DNA of 64,000 bases from Forficula auricularia. Its lineage: Eukaryota; Arthropoda; Insecta; Dermaptera; Forficulidae. Positions 1-11,030 of this stretch are shown piece after piece. The position numbers and the translations under genes are program-made. Position 1 is the first letter of the stretch; every line of letters starts with the position of its first letter. The notes beneath the pieces are model-generated. The model was not told the DNA's origin, made no database searches, and was given only the letters and a program-made list of their open reading frames with translations. Where the stretch lies: assembly GCA_024734495.1 (NCBI GenBank), contig JALMQS010000552.1, positions 1 through 64,000 on the forward strand, given 5' to 3'.

Positions 1-1
1 A

Positions 2-1176
2 AAGTTGATATTTTGGTGGTAGTTTAGACACACCCGAAGTATTTAATTTACGCCGAAAAATCGACTCCATATTATACAGGACGTGCTAAGATTTCTATTA
101 TTTCAGTAATTCATAAAAGAGGTCATAAGTTCGTTTTTTCAAATGAGACCCCTTGTATATTACTCAATAAATTGAAAGACGAGGAAAAATGCTTTAAGAC
201 GATATATCATGTCCCTATACCTAAAACATCAAGTTTTCTTAATAAAGGCGATTTTTCGTGAAAAATTACTTTTTAATGAATTTAATTTTAACTAACCATG
301 GAAATATCAAGCTTATGACAGTTTGTTGACTATTTATAAGAAACTTATAAACAGTTTATTGACGATGTTCAAAAAATTTCCCAAAATGATCGCAAATATT
401 GATTATTCAAACGAAGTTCTTATAGTAAAAAATAAATAATTTCATAAGAACTTCGTTTGAATAATCAATATGTGTGGTCATTTTGGGAGATTTTTTTGAA
501 CACCGTCAATAAATTCTTTATAAGTTTCTTATAAATAGTCAACAAACTGTCATAAGATTGATATTTCCATGGTTGGTTAAATTAAATTCATTAAAAAGTA
601 ATTTTTCACGAAAAATCGCCTTTATTAAGAAAACTTGATGTTTTAGGTATAGGGTCATGATATATCGTCTTAAAGTATTTTTCTTCGTCTTTCAATTTAT
701 TGAGTAATATTCGAGGGGTCTCATTTGAATAAACGAACTTTTGACCCCTTTTATGAATAACGGAAAAAATAGTGATCTTAGCACGCCCTGTATAATATGG
801 AGTCGATTTTTCAGCGTAAATTAAATACTTCGGTAGTTTTTAAGGAATTTGGTGTTGGTACTTGGTGAAATATTTTTTAAAATTATTGGATAAAAATTCG
901 ATGGGAAACCTACCTCTCATTTGAATAAACGAACTTTTGACCCCTTTTATGAATAACGGAAAAAATAGTGATCTTAGCACGCCCTGTATAATATGGAGTC
1001 GATTTTTCAGCGTAAATTAAATACTTCGGTAGTTTTTAAGGAATTTGGTGTTGGTACTTGGTGAAATATTTTTTAAAATTATTGGATAAAAATTGATGGG
1101 AAACCTACCAAGTATTTTTTATCCAATAATTTTAAATACTTAGGGTGAGTCTAAACTACCACCAAAATATCAACTT
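2..1176. mobile_element. Foldback (palindromic) DNA element with terminal inverted repeats
   Basis: The left end AAGTTGATATTTTGGTGGTA (2-21) is the reverse complement of the right end (about 1149-1176). Between them, roughly 35-430 pairs with 436-830 as two near-perfect arms around a short AT-rich centre. About 195 bp of the right arm (719-913) is then directly duplicated at 915-1108. The right end abuts the interior of a hAT MITE (1177 on) whose better copy lies at 34305-34590, so this element probably inserted into that MITE. The left flank is outside the window, so the target duplication cannot be checked. No coding content is seen. Confidence 0.75.
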
Positions 1177-1346
1177 GTAATACCGCTTAATTATCTAATA
1201 ATTAGATTAGATTCTAATGATATTTTTATTATATAGCTTTTTTTATTTATTTATTTTGAAGATATAACATTTGTTTAGTAAAGTGACCACATCGTGGCGG
1301 TGCACCTGAAAGTTCTCCACGGTGCATAGTTTGAAGACTCCTCTCT
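1177..1346 (+). mobile_element. 3' half of a hAT-like MITE
   Basis: Matches the second half of the element at 34305-34590, including GCGGTGCACCTGAAAGTT and an end TTTGAAGACTCCT that corresponds to the canonical hAT end AAGACCCCT. It was probably split by the foldback element to its left. An HH-A hammerhead remnant follows directly. Confidence 0.6.
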
Positions 1347-1500
1347 ATAGTTTCTAGGGTTTGAGCTTCATTTTCGGTATTTTTATTAGAAATATTTTAT
1401 CTGTTATTTCACATGGGTTCAATTACTCTATTGGATATAGATAAATTCATTTTGTTCTTAAAGCACACGACAAATCATCGTTTTCAATATTTTAATTCTT
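1346..1500 (-). pseudogene. Degenerate HH-A hammerhead retroelement fragment
   Basis: On the minus strand this retains GAAACTATAGAG and a broken stem II, then the HH-A body (ATTAGAAATATTTTATCTG, GGGTTCAATTAC) seen in other copies. The CTGATGA core is destroyed, so the ribozyme should be dead. The piece is truncated at both ends. Confidence 0.5.
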
Positions 1501-2239
1501 CTCTTTTAATTATTTTTCTTGATGCATTTAATAAACAATTCATTATAACTATTTAATCAACCCCAATCAAATTACATGAGTTTTTTAAAATATAAACTTT
1601 TCGATTTAAAATTGAGCGAAAAAATTAATAATCAATCAACATTAAAATAACAATATTAACTTTAATACTATAAACTTTGAACAATTTTAAACAAATAAAT
1701 CAAAACAAAAATTATTAATTTTTTCGCTCAATTTTCTCAAACAATCCGTTTTGCTCTTTATTTTCGAATATATTTTCTGAAAAATATCAATTATTTAGGT
1801 TAAAATTACCAAATTGATGATAAAATCACAAAAAAATGTCATATTAAATCGAAAAGTTGATATTTTAAAAGATTCATAGCTCTGAAACCACTTCTATTCC
1901 AAAATTGAAATTTTCAGGGTTGTTTGAGGATATAATGAAGTATACTCCCTGAAAATTTCAAAGGATTTCGAGTTGAAAGAAAAAAGTTCTGGCTATCTGA
2001 AAATGACGATTTTTCAAAAATCGATCGGCTTTAGATGGCTATAACTTGACAAAATAGAAGCAATCAAGTAAAAAGTGTATAAATTTCTTCAGAGTATACC
2101 TGAACAAAAAATATCAGTTGCTGATCAACCCTCTACTTCGAAAATTGTAGACATGACAGCATTTTAAAAATCGGCAAAATTTCTCTAAAACAGTGGTTTA
2201 GTTAGCAGCTCGCTGTGAAACCGGATTGAGTGTAAACCA
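1501..2239. other. AT-rich tract with weak inverted repeats, no gene seen
   Basis: Two short inverted pairs are visible: 1611-1632 with 1710-1732 (ATTGAGCGAAAAAATTAATA), and 1588-1605 with 1847-1863 (AACTTTTCGATTT). The stretch from 1875 to 2239 may be degraded 5' sequence of the Tc1 element that follows, but I cannot read a continuous frame in it. Confidence 0.4.
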
Positions 2240-2842
2240 ATGACCATTTTTTTTCTTATATTTTTAAGTTTGTGTTTGGGACAATCGAAGCAGATTATTC
2301 GTCAGAAAAATGAAGCTTTCAATTCAGATTGTTTAAAAAAGACAGTAAAATTTCCTGCTTCAGTTATGGTATGGGGTTCAATGTCTGCTAGAGGTGTTGG
2401 AAAACTTCAATTCATTGATGGAATTGTAAACACCAATAAATATTTAGAGAAATCGTTACTTCCATCAATGGCAGATGCATTGCAGAATAATGATAATTTT
2501 GTGTTCCAACAAGACGGGGCGGCCTGCTATACATCAAGAAAATCTTTAAAATGGCTTTCTGATCATAATGTTCCACTTTTGGAGTGGGTGGCAAACAGTC
2601 CCGACTTGTCACCAATAGAAACTCTTTGGCACACAATGAAAAAGCTATTAAGAATACAACCAGCTAGAAACGTAGTCGAATTAAAACACAAACTTCAAAA
2701 TATTTGGGATACTTTCACTCAAGATGAGTGTCAAAACTTAATAAGTACGTTGACCAAAAGAATTCAAGCCTTAATTAAAAATAATTTTGGTAAAGGTTTT
2801 GGATTTTGTATGTTTTCCTTGTTTTTAACAATTAAAAAATAA
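2240..2842 (+). pseudogene. Tc1-superfamily transposase, 5'-truncated and inactive
   Basis: The predicted protein carries the C-terminal half of a DDE transposase that cuts and pastes Tc1-type transposons. VMVWGSMSARGVG begins near residue 43. QQDGA holds the second catalytic aspartate, and SPDLSPIE holds the glutamate exactly 34 residues after it (DD34E spacing, typical of Tc1). The N-terminal helix-turn-helix region and the first catalytic aspartate are missing. The first 20 or so residues (hydrophobic, FFLIFLSL) look like a shifted frame: the neighbouring frame reads KFVFGT, closer to the expected sequence. Length is about 200 residues against roughly 340 for an intact protein. The C-terminal end after KRIQALIKN matches the family and runs into AT-rich sequence. 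I could not define terminal repeats. It is a dead remnant; the family call is firm. Confidence 0.85.
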
Positions 2843-3017
2843 TTTTAAGTTAAATGTTACAATAAAATGTTTTAAATTGTTTAAAATGTTGTTTCAAATG
2901 ACAATAAAAATAAATATTTAAATTAAATTTACCGTGAATTAGAATAATTTTATTTAAAAAGAAAAAATATTGGTGGGTCAATTGAGATGGGACGGGGCTC
3001 GTATATTTGATATATAT

Positions 3018-3112
3018 GTATGTTTATTTGAATCAAGCAGAAGACCACCTCTTTGTTTCTCTTTATGAATCAACAACTCTGCTACTCTCGGCAAAATAAA
3101 AACTTTTCAAGT
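3018..3112 (+). repeat. HH-A hammerhead element, 3' tail fragment
   Basis: Holds the conserved HH-A tail: ATCAAGCAGA, then CTCTTTATGAATCAACAACT, then CTGCTACTCTCGGCAAAA and ACTTTTCAA. The ribozyme part is absent. The same tail follows HH-A ribozymes at 4988, 38034 and 48679, and its last third also ends the HH-B elements. Confidence 0.65.
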
Positions 3113-3317
3113 AACAATCATACCTAATAGTTTATTCCTCCACTATTATTGTTTGACACTGAATTTGGCATTTTAATTTAATATTCTTAAAGAGAAATAA
3201 ATACCAATTGTATAAAAAGTTGCATTTCCATCAGAACGTCACGACACTCACGATTTTTTTTTATGAAATAATTTATACAGATTACGAGATTTGATTTTTA
3301 TGAGGTTTAGTTATGTT

Positions 3318-3700
3318 CTATATAGAAGCCTCAATACCAATGAAAATCTGAAGGTTAAGTAGACTTCTCTGATTGCAGGTGATGTCGGTGTTCATATCAG
3401 TGCAAGTTAAAAGTTGGTGGTAAGCGACGGGTCGGGTCTCTATTGGATCGATTGGCCATCCAGTTGGTTTCCTCAGTAGTGAGCCTCGACTCGGGTCGAT
3501 CGCTAATGCTAATCGCATGCAAATGCAGCTGCAGTGGTGGTCGACTCCCTTTCCGCCACCAAGATACCACTACCTTCCAACAACCTTACTCCTTTCGGCC
3601 CCCTCGATTAAAACATGGCCTCGCAATCGAGAAACAGAAGGGGTTAAAATAGCTGTTTCTGGTATGTTGAAGAGAACTTGTTTCTTGTTTTCAAGAGATA
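3318..3700. other. GC-richer single-copy island (possible host exon or regulatory DNA)
   Basis: I find no second copy of this stretch in the window, and its composition is clearly richer in G and C than its flanks. A possible 3' splice site (CTGATTGCAG, near 3379) and a strong donor-like GGTGGTAAGCG (near 3418) would bound a very short exon. ORFs of 60-70 codons exist on both strands but resemble nothing I know. Embedded sites include ATGCAAATGCAGCTGCAG (octamer-like plus E-box) near 3517-3535. It could equally be cis-regulatory. Confidence 0.3.
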
Positions 3701-3859
3701 TCGCCCTATCACTATATAGTTTTTCAATATAATGTTATATAATCATGCACAATTTCACACAAGGGCGATTCAAATAATAGCGAAGAGTATAGTTACTAGC
3801 AAGTAATAACAGTAGTAGTGAGAGGAAGGAATTTTGAATGGAGTGTACTTAGTTTAAAT

Positions 3860-4560
3860 ATATTTTTTTTTTTTTTTTTTTTATTTTACTTTACCTACCA
3901 TATAGGATATCGTCAAGTATTGCAATCATGCATGAAAAGTATTTCTTTTTTGTGCCTCGTTTTTTCGAAATATCTCAAAAAGGGCTCAAACTATTTTGAA
4001 AAAAAAAATGATCGAAACCATGGAATTTTGGTCACAAGAAAGGCTTTAAGAGAGAACATCGAAAAAATTATATGAATTATTATGTAAACATGTCTGTTAG
4101 TTCGTTAGTGTGTTACCAAATTTTGTGTACGCTCTAGCTCAAAAACTAGTATAAATATCAAAACGAAATTTCACATCTAAATTTTTTTTTGAATTTGAAA
4201 TCGAACGAAAATTTAAGGAAGAAAGGGTTCTTTCTTACAAAGTTAAAAATTTTTAAATAAAATAAAATTTTCAAAACTAAAAATCCATGAAAATTGGAAT
4301 TCACTATAAAATGGTCCTAAAATAAAAAATCAGAGTCATTAATTTTTTTGAGAACCAATATACATCAATCAGGTATTTGAACCAAATAAGATATAAAATA
4401 TTTTTTAATTAAGGAGGTCCTTTTGCCGCCAATGTTAAATAAAAAATATTAGATTATAACTATAACTTAATTTTTTAATAATAGTTTAAGTCTCTATCTA
4501 TGTTTTGGTGAAGTTTCAATCACACCGAGCAAATTTTTGAAAATGTAAACATTTTCTTAG
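3860..4560 (+). repeat. Dispersed degenerate repeat
   Basis: The part around 3900-4075 (TACCATATAGGATAT, TTGCAATCATGCATGAAAAG, TTTCGAAATATCTCAAAA) recurs in reverse at 18540-18735 and 55240-55390. The part around 4085-4200 (GTTACCAAATTTTGTGTA, CTCAAAAACTAGTATAAA) recurs in reverse at 54430-54545. The long ORF over 3818-4075 is a by-product of this repeat and I do not call it a gene. Confidence 0.5.
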
Positions 4561-4985
4561 TCTTATGGAAAATTAAGATCTTGAAACTTTCTCTTGAATT
4601 ATACTACTATTAGTTGAATAGATAAAGTTAAAAAAAAACTAAAAATTAGCTTTTTGAAAAATGCCGGTTTCTTTTTTTGCAATAAAATATATGATTGACA
4701 GACGAATTTACTTTAAAAAATCACATAAATGCTATGTTTGGTATAAACATAAACATTATTAATACAACATTGCCAATTCATACAAGACTTATTATCAGCT
4801 GATTAAATCAAACTAACTTTTGTATTTAATTATTTTTTTATAATTGTTTTTATTTCAAACATTTACGGCTTTCATACTATTTATTTTTTAATTCTAATAT
4901 TTTTCATTTGTATTTTAACTTATTTTATTAAATATTAGATACTACACTTCTTTTGACTCAACTGGATCGAAAGGATCTCCTTAAA
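4561..4985. other. AT-rich stretch, nothing recognised
   Basis: I see no ORF, repeat copy or structured motif worth naming here. Confidence 0.4.
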
Positions 4986-5130
4986 AAGACTAATAATGAA
5001 AATTAAACCTTCGAAACTATAGTCTCTAATAATATAAAATATGTTTATTTCCCTCAAGCAGAGAACAACCTCAATGATTTATCTTTATGAATCAACAGCT
5101 CTACTACTCTCCGCAAACAAAATCTTTTCA
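4986..5130 (+). pseudogene. HH-A element with dead hammerhead ribozyme
   Basis: GAAACTATAGTCTCTAA is intact, but the core reads CTAATAA instead of CTGATGA, so cleavage is not expected. The HH-A tail follows (CTCAAGCAGAG, CTTTATGAATCAACAGCTCT, CTCCGCAAACAAAATCTTTT). Confidence 0.6.
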
Positions 5131-5135
5131 AAAAA

Positions 5136-7370
5136 TAATAATTTTTAAGAAAAAAATAAAAACCGACTTCAAAAAATTAAATGCAACAAATAAAATACAC
5201 TAAAAGGTATATAATAATTATTACCTTATTTAGTTACAACTAAACGACGAAATATTAACATGAAATTACTTTTTGAAGTCGGTGCCAAACTAACTATACC
5301 TATAAGCGAGCATACCCTCCAAACGTACTAAGTAAGATCCGTCGAGTGCGATTCATAAAAGGTATATGTTTGGCACCAACTTCAAAAAGTAATTTCATGT
5401 TAATATTTCGTCGTTTAGTTGTAACTAAATAAGATAATAATTATTTTATACCTTTTTAGTGTATTTTATTTGTTGCATTTAATTTTTTGAAGTCGGTTTT
5501 TATTTTTTCTTAAAAATTATTTTTATTTTTCTCTTTTTAGTGATGTTATTAATAGTGATCATATCATCAGAACTTGACCAAATTAATATGACACCATCCC
5601 TAAGACACCCCCTATCGGATAAAAAAGAACCATCGAAATCGGTTCATAAACAAAGAGGTTAGGTCTAAACAAACCTAATAAAAAAAGGTCTAATACCTAT
5701 GAAAAAAATACGAAAAAAATGGGACCAATCGGAAGCTAGACTGGACCCAATGCAAAAAAATTTTCAAAATCGGTTGAGAATTGGCGGAGATATGAGGTAA
5801 CATAGGACAACAAAAAAAAATTCAGTCGAATAGAGAACCTCCTCCTTTTTTGAAGTCGGTTAAAAAACATATTATTATCGATGAAAATATACAAATCTTT
5901 TATAAAAAACAATCCAAAACACGTTTATTCAAAAGTCAAACGTTTCGGGAGAATTTCTCCTTTTTCAATGACAATTTCTTTCAAAAAAGAAAGAAAAAAG
6001 TTACTTTCTCTAGAATTTAGAAAGCAACACTAAGATATTAAATATTTTTATAAATAGACAAATGTACACATTGTCTTGGTGACCAAATTACCTTTAAATG
6101 AAAATATAAGTATTTATTTTTCTCTAAAAAATGTTTATAAACATTTGAAAAACAATCCATGTCTGAACGTTTATTAATCGAATTTTTTTTAATATTTCGA
6201 TCATTTCCAAAATTAATCTTTTTTCTAAGTTATATTCTTTATCTAAAATTTTGGGATTAGAAGAATCAAAATTGTCTTTAAGGTTAGTAGAATTTTGACT
6301 TTTCTAATCCCAAAATTTTAGATAAAGAATATAACTTGGAAAAAAGATTAATTTTGAAATGATCGAAATTTTAAATAAAAATTCGAATAATTAAGGGTCA
6401 GTAATGGATTGTTTTTCAAATGTTTATAAAAAATTTTAAGAGAAAAATAATATAATTTCATTTAAAGGTAATTTGGTCACCAAGACAATCTGTACAATTG
6501 TCTATTTATAAAAATATTTAATATCTTAGTGTTGCTTTCTAAATTCTAGAGAAAGCAACTTTTTTTTCTTTTTTGAAAAAATTTGTTATTGAAAAAAGGA
6601 GAAATTCTCCCGAAATGTTTGAATTTTGAATAAACGTGTTTTGGATTGTTTTTAACCGACTTCAAAAAGAAGGAGGTTCTCTATTCGACTGATTTTTTTT
6701 TGTGCCTATGTTACCTCATATCTGTGCCAATTGTGAACCGATTTTGAAAATTTTTTTGCGTTGGGTTCAGTCTACCTTCCGATTGGTCCCATTTTTTTCA
6801 TAAGTATTAGACCTTTTTTGTTAGGTTTGTTAGGGCCTAACTTCTTTGTTTATGAACCGATTTCGATGGTTCTTTTTTTATTGGAAAGGGGGTATCTTAG
6901 GGATGGTGCCATATTAATTTGGTCAAGTTCTGATGATATGATCACTATTAATAACATCACTAAAAAGAGAAAAATAAAAATAATTTTTAAGAAAAAATTA
7001 AAACCGACTTCAAAAAAATTAAATGCAACAAATAAAATACACTAAAAGGTATAAAATAATTATTAACTTATTTAGTTACAACTAAACTACGAAATATTAA
7101 CATGAAATTACTTTTTGTAGTCGGTGCCAAACAAACTATACCTATAAGCGAGCGTACCCACCAAACGTACTAAGTAAGATCCGTCGAGTGCGATTCATAA
7201 AAGGTATATGTTTGACACCGACTTCAAAAAGTAATTTCATGTTAATATTTCGTAGTTTAGTTGTAACTAAATAATTTAATAATTATTTTATACCTTTTAG
7301 TGTATTTTATTTGTTGCATTTAATTTTTTTGAAGTCGGTTTTATTTTTTTCTTAAAAATTATTTTTTATA
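5136..7370. repeat. 2.2-kb palindrome made of two inverted CCGACTTC elements around an HH-F core
   Basis: Positions 5136-6240 pair with roughly 6290-7370 almost throughout; the non-paired centre is about 50 bp near 6245-6290. Each outer half is a CCGACTTC element: end AACCGACTTCAAAAAA, a conserved stretch TGGGACCAATCGGAAG, and a far end TTTTTTGAAGTCGGTT. Each of these contains its own smaller palindrome (arms about 5136-5290 and 5368-5525) with a 75-bp loop. The inner part (5870-6655) carries GGAGAAATTCTCC followed by CGAAACGTT on the minus strand near 5935 and on the plus strand near 6600, a degenerate hammerhead (HH-F). ORFs in it are not genes. Cruciform formation or hairpin RNA is expected for such a structure. 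Confidence 0.8.
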
Positions 7371-7439
7371 AAAGATTTGAATTTTTTCATTTATATAAAC
7401 AATCAATATTTTTTTTCTTTTCTACATATTATTATCTAA

Positions 7440-7950
7440 GTTAAATGATGCCTTTAGTTTTAATGAGCTGAGTATATTCAAGACCTGTTTTAAATTATTT
7501 TCCTATTAAAAAACAAAAGTGACAATCAGTGATTTCTGAGTATTTACTAATATTATATAAGCGATGTCAAACCAAAGAGGATTCATTTCCAACGGGTTGT
7601 GGGAATCCCAAGAGACCTTCACATTTGATTTTCCAGCACTTGGTACTCCCTCTCTCTTTTCTTTCAGCTACTTAGCACTTTCCCCGCTTCTTTTCTTATT
7701 GAAAGCTACTCGAGTTTTCCCTATTGACAACTTGATTTGCTTACTACATGACTTGGGAATAAAAGCAAAAGTCAATCAAAAAAGGATCGAAGATACAACC
7801 ACTATGGCGGAGACAGGGTAAAAAAAATAAAAACACGAGTGACAAAAACTCGTAAAGTGATGAAGCACCAAATGTATGTAACATCCGGCGGATCTCGAGG
7901 GTTAGGTGAAAGGAAATGAGAGATCTCGTAAATCTTTGGATTAGAAAAAA
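7440..7950 (+). other. Single-copy tract with an 85-codon ORF of unknown nature
   Basis: I recognise no repeat here. An ORF at 7564-7821 starts MSNQRGFISNGLWESQ and has a hydrophobic middle (SLFSFSYLALSPLLFLL), with a donor-like ACAGGGTAAA close to its end. The protein resembles nothing I know. It may be chance, or an exon of a host gene. Confidence 0.2.
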
Positions 7951-8237
7951 AGGCAACCATAAATTGAGATAATTTGATTGGAATACATCAATTATCTAGT
8001 TTTGCTAAACACCTATATAATTTATTACTTTTAAAGTATAATTAGTTTTTATAATGATTTTTATTTATTTAGGGCGTCTCACCTGCGAATGCATTCATTT
8101 TATATCTATCGATAAATATCAAAAATGAATTACAATCTCTATTATAGCCTTGCAATATTTAATGTTGTTTACGTTGATTAGAGTATAAATTTTTTTTTCA
8201 AATATTCCCCTTGAAATTAGTCAACCAGACCTACATT
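7951..8237. other. AT-rich stretch, nothing recognised
   Basis: No ORF, structured motif or second copy noticed. Confidence 0.35.
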
Positions 8238-8343
8238 GATTAAAAAGATTTTGTTTTGCGTAGGGTAGCAGAGTTATGAACTCATAATGAGAAATTAATA
8301 AGGTTGTCCACTGCTTGATTCAAATGAACAAACACACCACACA

Positions 8344-8531
8344 CATCGTCACTGATCTTACAAAACCTCGTAAGGCCGATTTTTGGTTCAATACGTATTA
8401 TATTCTATTCCAATTTAATTTCGCGCTACGGACAAATAATAAATATTGCATTATATTTGTTTAAAATGGTTTTTCTTGTTTTCTGGCAAACTTTGAATTT
8501 AGGACTTACTAGGTTTTGTAAGATCAGCGAA
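8344..8531 (+). mobile_element. TCGTCG MITE, internally deleted copy
   Basis: Ends are ATCGTCACTGATCTTACAAA and TTTTGTAAGATCAGCGA, matching the longer copies at 45798-46051, 23451-23702 and 49794-50033. Roughly 60 bp of the interior is missing. No coding capacity. Confidence 0.65.
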
Positions 8532-8567
8532 GACATATATAATTATATACTAATAAGTTATTTGTTA

Positions 8568-8608
8568 GAGACTATAGTTTCTAAGGGTTTGACTTCCATC
8601 ATCAGTCA
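8568..8608 (-). ncRNA. Hammerhead ribozyme HH-A, core intact, weak stem II
   Basis: On the minus strand CTGATGA (complement of 8599-8605), GAAA and CTATAGTC are all present. Stem II is poorly paired, so activity is doubtful. Cleavage would be after the C of AGTC. Confidence 0.5.
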
Positions 8609-8760
8609 TTTTAATTAGAAATGTATCTGTTATTTCTCATGGTTTCAAAAACCCAATTGGATATACATAGATAAATTCGTTTTGTTGTAATAGCAAGCTC
8701 ATCACATATAATAATGGTTTGTTATGTGACCAGCTTGCTATTGGAAATTTATTCTTTATT

Positions 8761-9385
8761 TTTCTTATCTTGAGAGACCACTGAAAATAACAACAATTTG
8801 CCACCAAAACGAACTAAGACTTTCCGTTCTTGAGTTATCGTGAGAATTGGTATCCAGACAGATCACAGAAACAAAACACACACACAAGGAAAAAAATAAT
8901 GATTGAAAATGTGTTTTCTTCACGTTTTAGAAATGTTTAATCACCAAGAGCAAATCCAACAAAAAACTTGAGTAAATTTTTTAATACTAGGGCCACCCAG
9001 CAAGCTAGTTTTACCTGCCTCCCGGGAGTTTCGAGTAATATTATCACCAAACAAGCAATGACTATCGTGCAGTCAAACGCAACTTATCAAATCTGAGCTT
9101 AGAAGACCGCTAAGAAAACGATACACAGACCGTTGTTGGAACGCTTGTATATGAGCGATCTCAGAGTATTACATATGTTCCGATTGCGATGGTTTGAGTT
9201 AATCTTAATTCAAAATAATCTATTATTACAAAGAAAAAATAATTGTTGGGCAGAATGATAAAGGTACGTACATATTGTGATAATTTCGATGTGAGGGAAT
9301 TTTTCCCATCTTAAGATTGTTCCAAGGCTGGAGATGACATATTTATAAATGTCGAAACGTTCCTGGGTGAGAATAGAATAAAGAA
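8761..9385. other. Mixed low-copy sequence, nothing firmly recognised
   Basis: A short piece near 8825-8935 (TTGAGTTATCGTGAGAATTG, AATGATTGAAAATGTG) resembles the degenerate repeat at 52440-52510. The rest, including 9040-9210, looks single-copy with no convincing ORF. Confidence 0.3.
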
Positions 9386-10116
9386 AAATAATTTTTAAGA
9401 AAAAAATAAAAACCGACTTCAAAAAATTAAATGCAACAAATAAAATACACTAAAAGGTATGAAATAAATATTATCTTATTTAGTTACAACTAAACGACGA
9501 AATATTAACATGAAATTACTTTTTGAAGTCGGTACCAAACAGACTATACCTATAAGCGAGCGTACCCGCCAAACGTACTAAGTAAGATCCTTCGAGTGCG
9601 ATTCATAAAAGGTATATGTTTGGCACCAACTTCAAAAAGTAATTTCATGTTAATATTTCGTAGTTTACTTGTAACTAAATAAGATAATATTTATTTTATA
9701 CCTTTTAGTGTATTTTATTTGTTGCATTTAATTTTTTGAAGTCGGTTTTTATTTTTTCTTAAAAATTATTTTTATTTTTCTCTTTTTAGTGATGTTATTA
9801 ATAGTGATCATATCATCAGAACTTGACCAAATTAATATGACACCATCCCTAAGACACCCTTTCGAATAAAAAAAGAACCATCGAAATCGGTTCATAAACA
9901 AAGAGGTTAGGTCTAAACAAACCTAATAAAAAAGGTCTAATACCTAAGAAAAAAAAACGAAAAAAAAATGGGACCAATCGGAAGCTAGACTGGACCCAAT
10001 GCAAAAAAAATTTCAAAATCGGTTGACAATTGGCGGAGATATGAGGTAACATAGGCACAAAAAAAAAAAAATCAGTCGAATAGAGAACCTCCTCCTTTTT
10101 TGAAGTCGGTTAAAAA
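9386..10116 (+). mobile_element. CCGACTTC element
   Basis: Same architecture as the halves of the palindrome at 5136-7370: a left internal palindrome with end AACCGACTTCAAAAAA, a 75-bp loop read in the forward orientation, the GGGACCAATCGGAAGCTAGA stretch, and a right end TTTTTTGAAGTCGGTTAAAA. No transposase. I recall similar ends from other arthropod sequences but do not assign a superfamily. Confidence 0.7.
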
Positions 10117-10207
10117 TAAAAGATAAAAATGTGTTTTTGTCAAAAAATAAAAAAGACTAACACTTATTTAAAAGAGAATTGTATCCTCAAAAAATTTAGA
10201 TAAATAT

Positions 10208-10426
10208 TGTTAGAGTTCGTGGCTGTGATGAAACTGTACTAGATGAAGGAGAAAGTATCAGCCAAAGATGGAATCACTGGGTTCAATAAAACACCTTTAA
10301 TAAGACGTTTCGGCCTGAATTTAAAATAATAGATAGCCAAATAAAATCCAGGCCGAAACGTCTTATTAAAGGTGTTTTATTGAACCCAGTGATTTCATCT
10401 TTGGCTGATACCTCCTCCTTCATCTA
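10208..10426 (-). mobile_element. HH-D palindromic element, ribozymes degenerate
   Basis: Arms GATGGAATCACTGGGTTC and GAACCCAGTGATTTCATC flank a shortened centre. GGCCGAAACGTCTTATT is kept on the right but the CTGAAGA core is damaged in both arms. The left extension GTTAGAGTTCGTGGCTGT matches the right extension of the intact copy at 19035-19589. AT-rich flanks AAAAATTTAGATAAATAT (left) and AAAAATTTAGATATATAT (right) look like a target duplication with one mismatch. Confidence 0.6.
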
Positions 10427-10447
10427 GTAAAAATTTAGATATATATA

Positions 10448-10690
10448 AAAAGATTTTGTTTTGCGGAGGGTAGCAGAGTTGTGGACTCATAAAGAGAAAT
10501 TAATAAGGTTGTCCACTGCTTGATGCAAATGAACAAACACACACACACATATATATATATATACATACTATACTAATAAGTTTCGAAGGTTTGACTTCCA
10601 TCATCAGTCATTTTAATTAGAAATTTATCTGTTATTTCTCATGATTTCAAAAACCCAATTAGATAAATTTGTGTTCTACTGTAAATGAAA
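10448..10690 (-). mobile_element. HH-A element with incomplete hammerhead
   Basis: Minus strand: CTGATGA, stem II and TCGAAAC are present (10579-10610), but the sequence after GAAAC reads TTATTAGTA, so stem III and the cleavage base are lost. The tail (TTTTGCGGAGGGTAGCAGAG on the plus strand) and an (AC)n/(AT)n run at 10535-10562 follow. It lacks the MITE present in its relative at 8344. Confidence 0.6.
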
Positions 10691-10699
10691 TATGTAATT

Positions 10700-11030
10700 A
10701 GTAACATCTTGTTGTTTTTCAGACTAACGACCCCAAACTTCATTGATTTTGGTCAATTATTCCATCCTGCCAAGGCTTACAAGCCATGCAAATGTATTCG
10801 TCTTTAAACCTTGTATTAACTCCACAACTGGGAGTAATTAAACTCCTCAAAATTACACCATGAAGATTTCGTCTGGTCTTCGGGGCGGGTTGGATGTCTG
10901 ACCTCCTCGTTACACCCTCTTATGGATTATTCTCCCTGCTACCATGCTACCCTACCAACCCCAATTTCCCATAAGCACGTAGAAAGAAAGAACAGGGTAC
11001 GCAATTCACTGGTGTGTAGGTGGTGGGATT
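10700..11030 (+). other. Single-copy tract with a possible terminal exon
   Basis: TTGTTGTTTTTCAG at about 10709-10722 is a good 3' splice site. Read in the second frame after it, about 27 codons follow (LTTPNFIDFGQLFHPAKAYK and then PCKCIRL) before TAA at about 10808. The rest is GC-richer than the surroundings and has no second copy here. Neither the peptide nor a partner exon is recognised. Confidence 0.2.

Larger units (their letters stand above)
8238..8760 (-). mobile_element. HH-A hammerhead element interrupted by a TCGTCG MITE
   Basis: On the minus strand this reads HH-A body, ribozyme (8568-8608), AT linker, tail. The tail appears on the plus strand as TTTGCGTAGGGTAGCAGAGT near 8255 and TGTCCACTGCTTGATT near 8305. 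A MITE sits inside at 8344-8531. The copy at 10448-10690 lacks it and so shows the empty site. The body has the phrase TTATGTGACCAGCTTGCTAT typical of HH-A. Confidence 0.65.

Noticed and set aside
5136..7370. Assembly artefact as the explanation of the large palindrome
   Set aside because: The arms differ at scattered positions and the internal loops are not mirrored, which a simple artefactual join would not produce; long reads should still confirm it.
8630..8720. HH-A body phrase with GGGTTCAATTACCC-like sequence as a tRNA B box
   Set aside because: Spacing and the lack of an A box do not fit a tRNA or SINE promoter; the fit to GGTTCRANNCC is poor.
9849..10058. Repeated frame MPMLPHISANCQPILK, also at 12417
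   Set aside because: It is a by-product of the CCGACTTC element on its reverse strand; frames differ downstream and end in poly-A/T-coded residues.
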